The notes under the pieces are model-generated. The model saw only the letters and a list, made by a program, of their open reading frames with translations, was not told the origin of the DNA and made no database searches. 64,000 bases of DNA, from NCBI RefSeq assembly GCF_003362755.1, contig NZ_QKRA01000003.1:1-64000 (forward strand), read 5' to 3'. How positions within the stretch are numbered: position 1 is the first letter of the stretch; every line of letters starts with the position of its first letter. Source of the stretch: Marinomonas piezotolerans. GTDB lineage: Bacteria > Pseudomonadota > Gammaproteobacteria > Pseudomonadales > Marinomonadaceae. Shown in pieces: positions 62,971 through 64,000 of the stretch. A program made the translations under genes and the position numbers.

Positions 62971-64000
62971 TTAAGGCAGTTGATTTAATCGCTCTTGAAC
63001 GGTTTGCTTGAGCGCTTGATAAAAATGCTTTTTGCCGTGGAATCCGAGCCGCTTGGCATCCTTCTCAGAAAGGATATTTAGTGCGCAGCCCAGTAACAGT
63101 CTATCTTTCGGAATATTCTCATCGAGTTGTTTGTTTTGAAGCAGTAGCAAAACAAGACTCAGTAACTGCCCACGAATAGCATCGTAAGGACGGTGATACT
63201 GACAAAAAAGCGTTAAATCAGCAGAGTCTTTGGGTGTGAATTGATAGAGTGGTGGAAAGTCGCCTATTTCACAATGTTGGTTAATTAACGCCGATAGATC
63301 CTGTGGCAGAGTGCGTAAATTGAGTGGTGTTTCACGGTGCCATTGACGAGAAAAGTGCTGTTGCCACTGTTCTAATTTAGTGTTCGCTACAGGTGAGGTA
63401 GCGCGCAACATCATCATCGAGTAGCTGCCGCTGGCCTGGTCTTTGCTAGATCCGAGTCTTACCATCTTATAGTGGTTTGTTAGCCAAAATGACAAGACAT
63501 CTGCCGTCGCAGCAAAACTCGTCGCAACGAATTCGATATTATGTTGTTTGGCGCCCTGATAGATTCGGGCGAGCAAACGACTGCCGAGCCCTAACCGGCG
63601 CTGCCCCGAGGCAATGGCAATTCGACTAATACGCCAATACCGGAAGCGCCCGGCATCGTCAAAACCCTCATGTGCGAGCAGGGACTGGGGTAGCAAGTGA
63701 CCTCTTGGACGCCGTTTACCTTGTAAAACCTGCCCGCTAAGGACATCTGGAAGCCCGCCTTCCTCGCTGATGAGAGCAACCCCGACTAGTTGATCGTGCT
63801 CGTACTCTAGAAAAGTAGTAACGCTGGGGTCATCGACTATCCATCTTTTATTATCAGGATTGGTTTGATAGTGAGCATTCACTAATAACGCAAAGGCTTG
63901 GTCTAGTAGATCAGGGTGGGACAACCAATCGGTGCCATTTAACCTTGAGGGTCGCGTACTATAAATATGCTTGGGTTGGAAATCCTGAAACAGCATTGCA
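62971..64000 (-). CDS. tmcA: tRNA(Met) cytidine acetyltransferase TmcA, C-terminal part (runs off the right edge)
   Basis: About 343 residues are visible, and the frame is still open at the window edge; the whole protein has about 670 residues. The GNAT motif RYWRISRIAIASGQRRLGLGSRLL (Q-R-R-x-G-x-G acetyl-CoA loop) and the following VEFVATSFAATADVLSFWLTNHY are typical of TmcA. TmcA uses ATP and acetyl-CoA to make N4-acetylcytidine at the wobble base of elongator tRNA-Met. The N-terminal helicase-like half is outside the window, so its integrity is unknown. Confidence 0.9.
   Translation of the reverse strand, partial: AMLFQDFQPKHIYSTRPSRLNGTDWLSHPDLLDQAFALLVNAHYQTNPDNKRWIVDDPSVTTFLEYEHDQLVGVALISEEGGLPDVLSGQVLQGKRRPRGHLLPQSLLAHEGFDDAGRFRYWRISRIAIASGQRRLGLGSRLLARIYQGAKQHNIEFVATSFAATADVLSFWLTNHYKMVRLGSSKDQASGSYSMMMLRATSPVANTKLEQWQQHFSRQWHRETPLNLRTLPQDLSALINQHCEIGDFPPLYQFTPKDSADLTLFCQYHRPYDAIRGQLLSLVLLLLQNKQLDENIPKDRLLLGCALNILSEKDAKRLGFHGKKHFYQALKQTVQERLNQLP

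Noticed and set aside
1-64000. CRISPR arrays, prophage, secretion or defence systems
   Set aside because: No regularly spaced repeats, phage structural genes or known defence families were seen; apart from the IS end the window is metabolic and regulatory.

Overview
The window looks like chromosomal DNA of a marine, aerobic gammaproteobacterium of the Oceanospirillales, most likely Marinomonas or a close relative. This rests on recognised gene content and gene order: rpoE-rseA-rseB-rseC-mucD, efp with epmA and epmB, a ygiF-like gene before glnE, argE-argA, and a HexR-controlled Entner-Doudoroff route. TRAP, Bug-type and ABC uptake systems for organic acids and polyols are also present. No database search was possible, so the genus is an inference.

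Layout. 1-133: the 5' end of an IS3-type element. 396-4241: selO, an MFS permease and a Lrp/AsnC regulator. 4447-6003: purE-purK. 6248-7171: an orphan PDC-domain membrane protein. 7180-15288: central carbon metabolism (gap, pyk, mgsA, edd, putP, hexR), with HexR-like operators in the gap/edd intergenic region. 15378-17920: an APH-fold kinase, ung and ygfZ. 18180-26384: a pentitol/polyol island (xylulokinase, AraC regulator, arabinitol-type dehydrogenase, ABC transporter). 26709-28996: sdhE, ygfX and nadB. 29217-33339: the sigma-E envelope stress operon and its protease. 33507-43703: a solo CheW, argA/argE, a CYTH triphosphatase, glnE, a small YjfB-like protein, and the EF-P module. 43740-47375: a DctB/DctD-type two-component system.

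47416-53460 is a glucuronate island. uxaC-uxuB-uxuA-kdgK appear intact, but they are preceded by the remains of two divergent genes, a UxuR/ExuR regulator and a GH31 glycosidase. Both lack their 5' parts at the same point, which is best explained by one deletion that also removed the promoter region. 53469-58649 holds a LysR regulator, a PrpF/GalD-family isomerase and a tripartite tricarboxylate transporter whose two membrane subunits are fused. 59293-62730 is a dctPQM TRAP operon with a possible sigma-54 promoter, and the window ends inside tmcA.

How the genes work together. Uronates (UxaC, UxuB, UxuA, KdgK) would yield 2-keto-3-deoxy-6-phosphogluconate, the same intermediate that Edd makes. 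Pentitols would enter as xylulose 5-phosphate. C4-dicarboxylates and tricarboxylate-like acids enter through the TRAP and TTT systems. I see no clearly new defence or mobile system. The strongest unusual signals are the double truncation near 47.94 kb, the TctA-TctB fusion beside a PrpF-family isomerase, an enlarged DctM subunit, and a 19-bp perfect hairpin between gap and edd.
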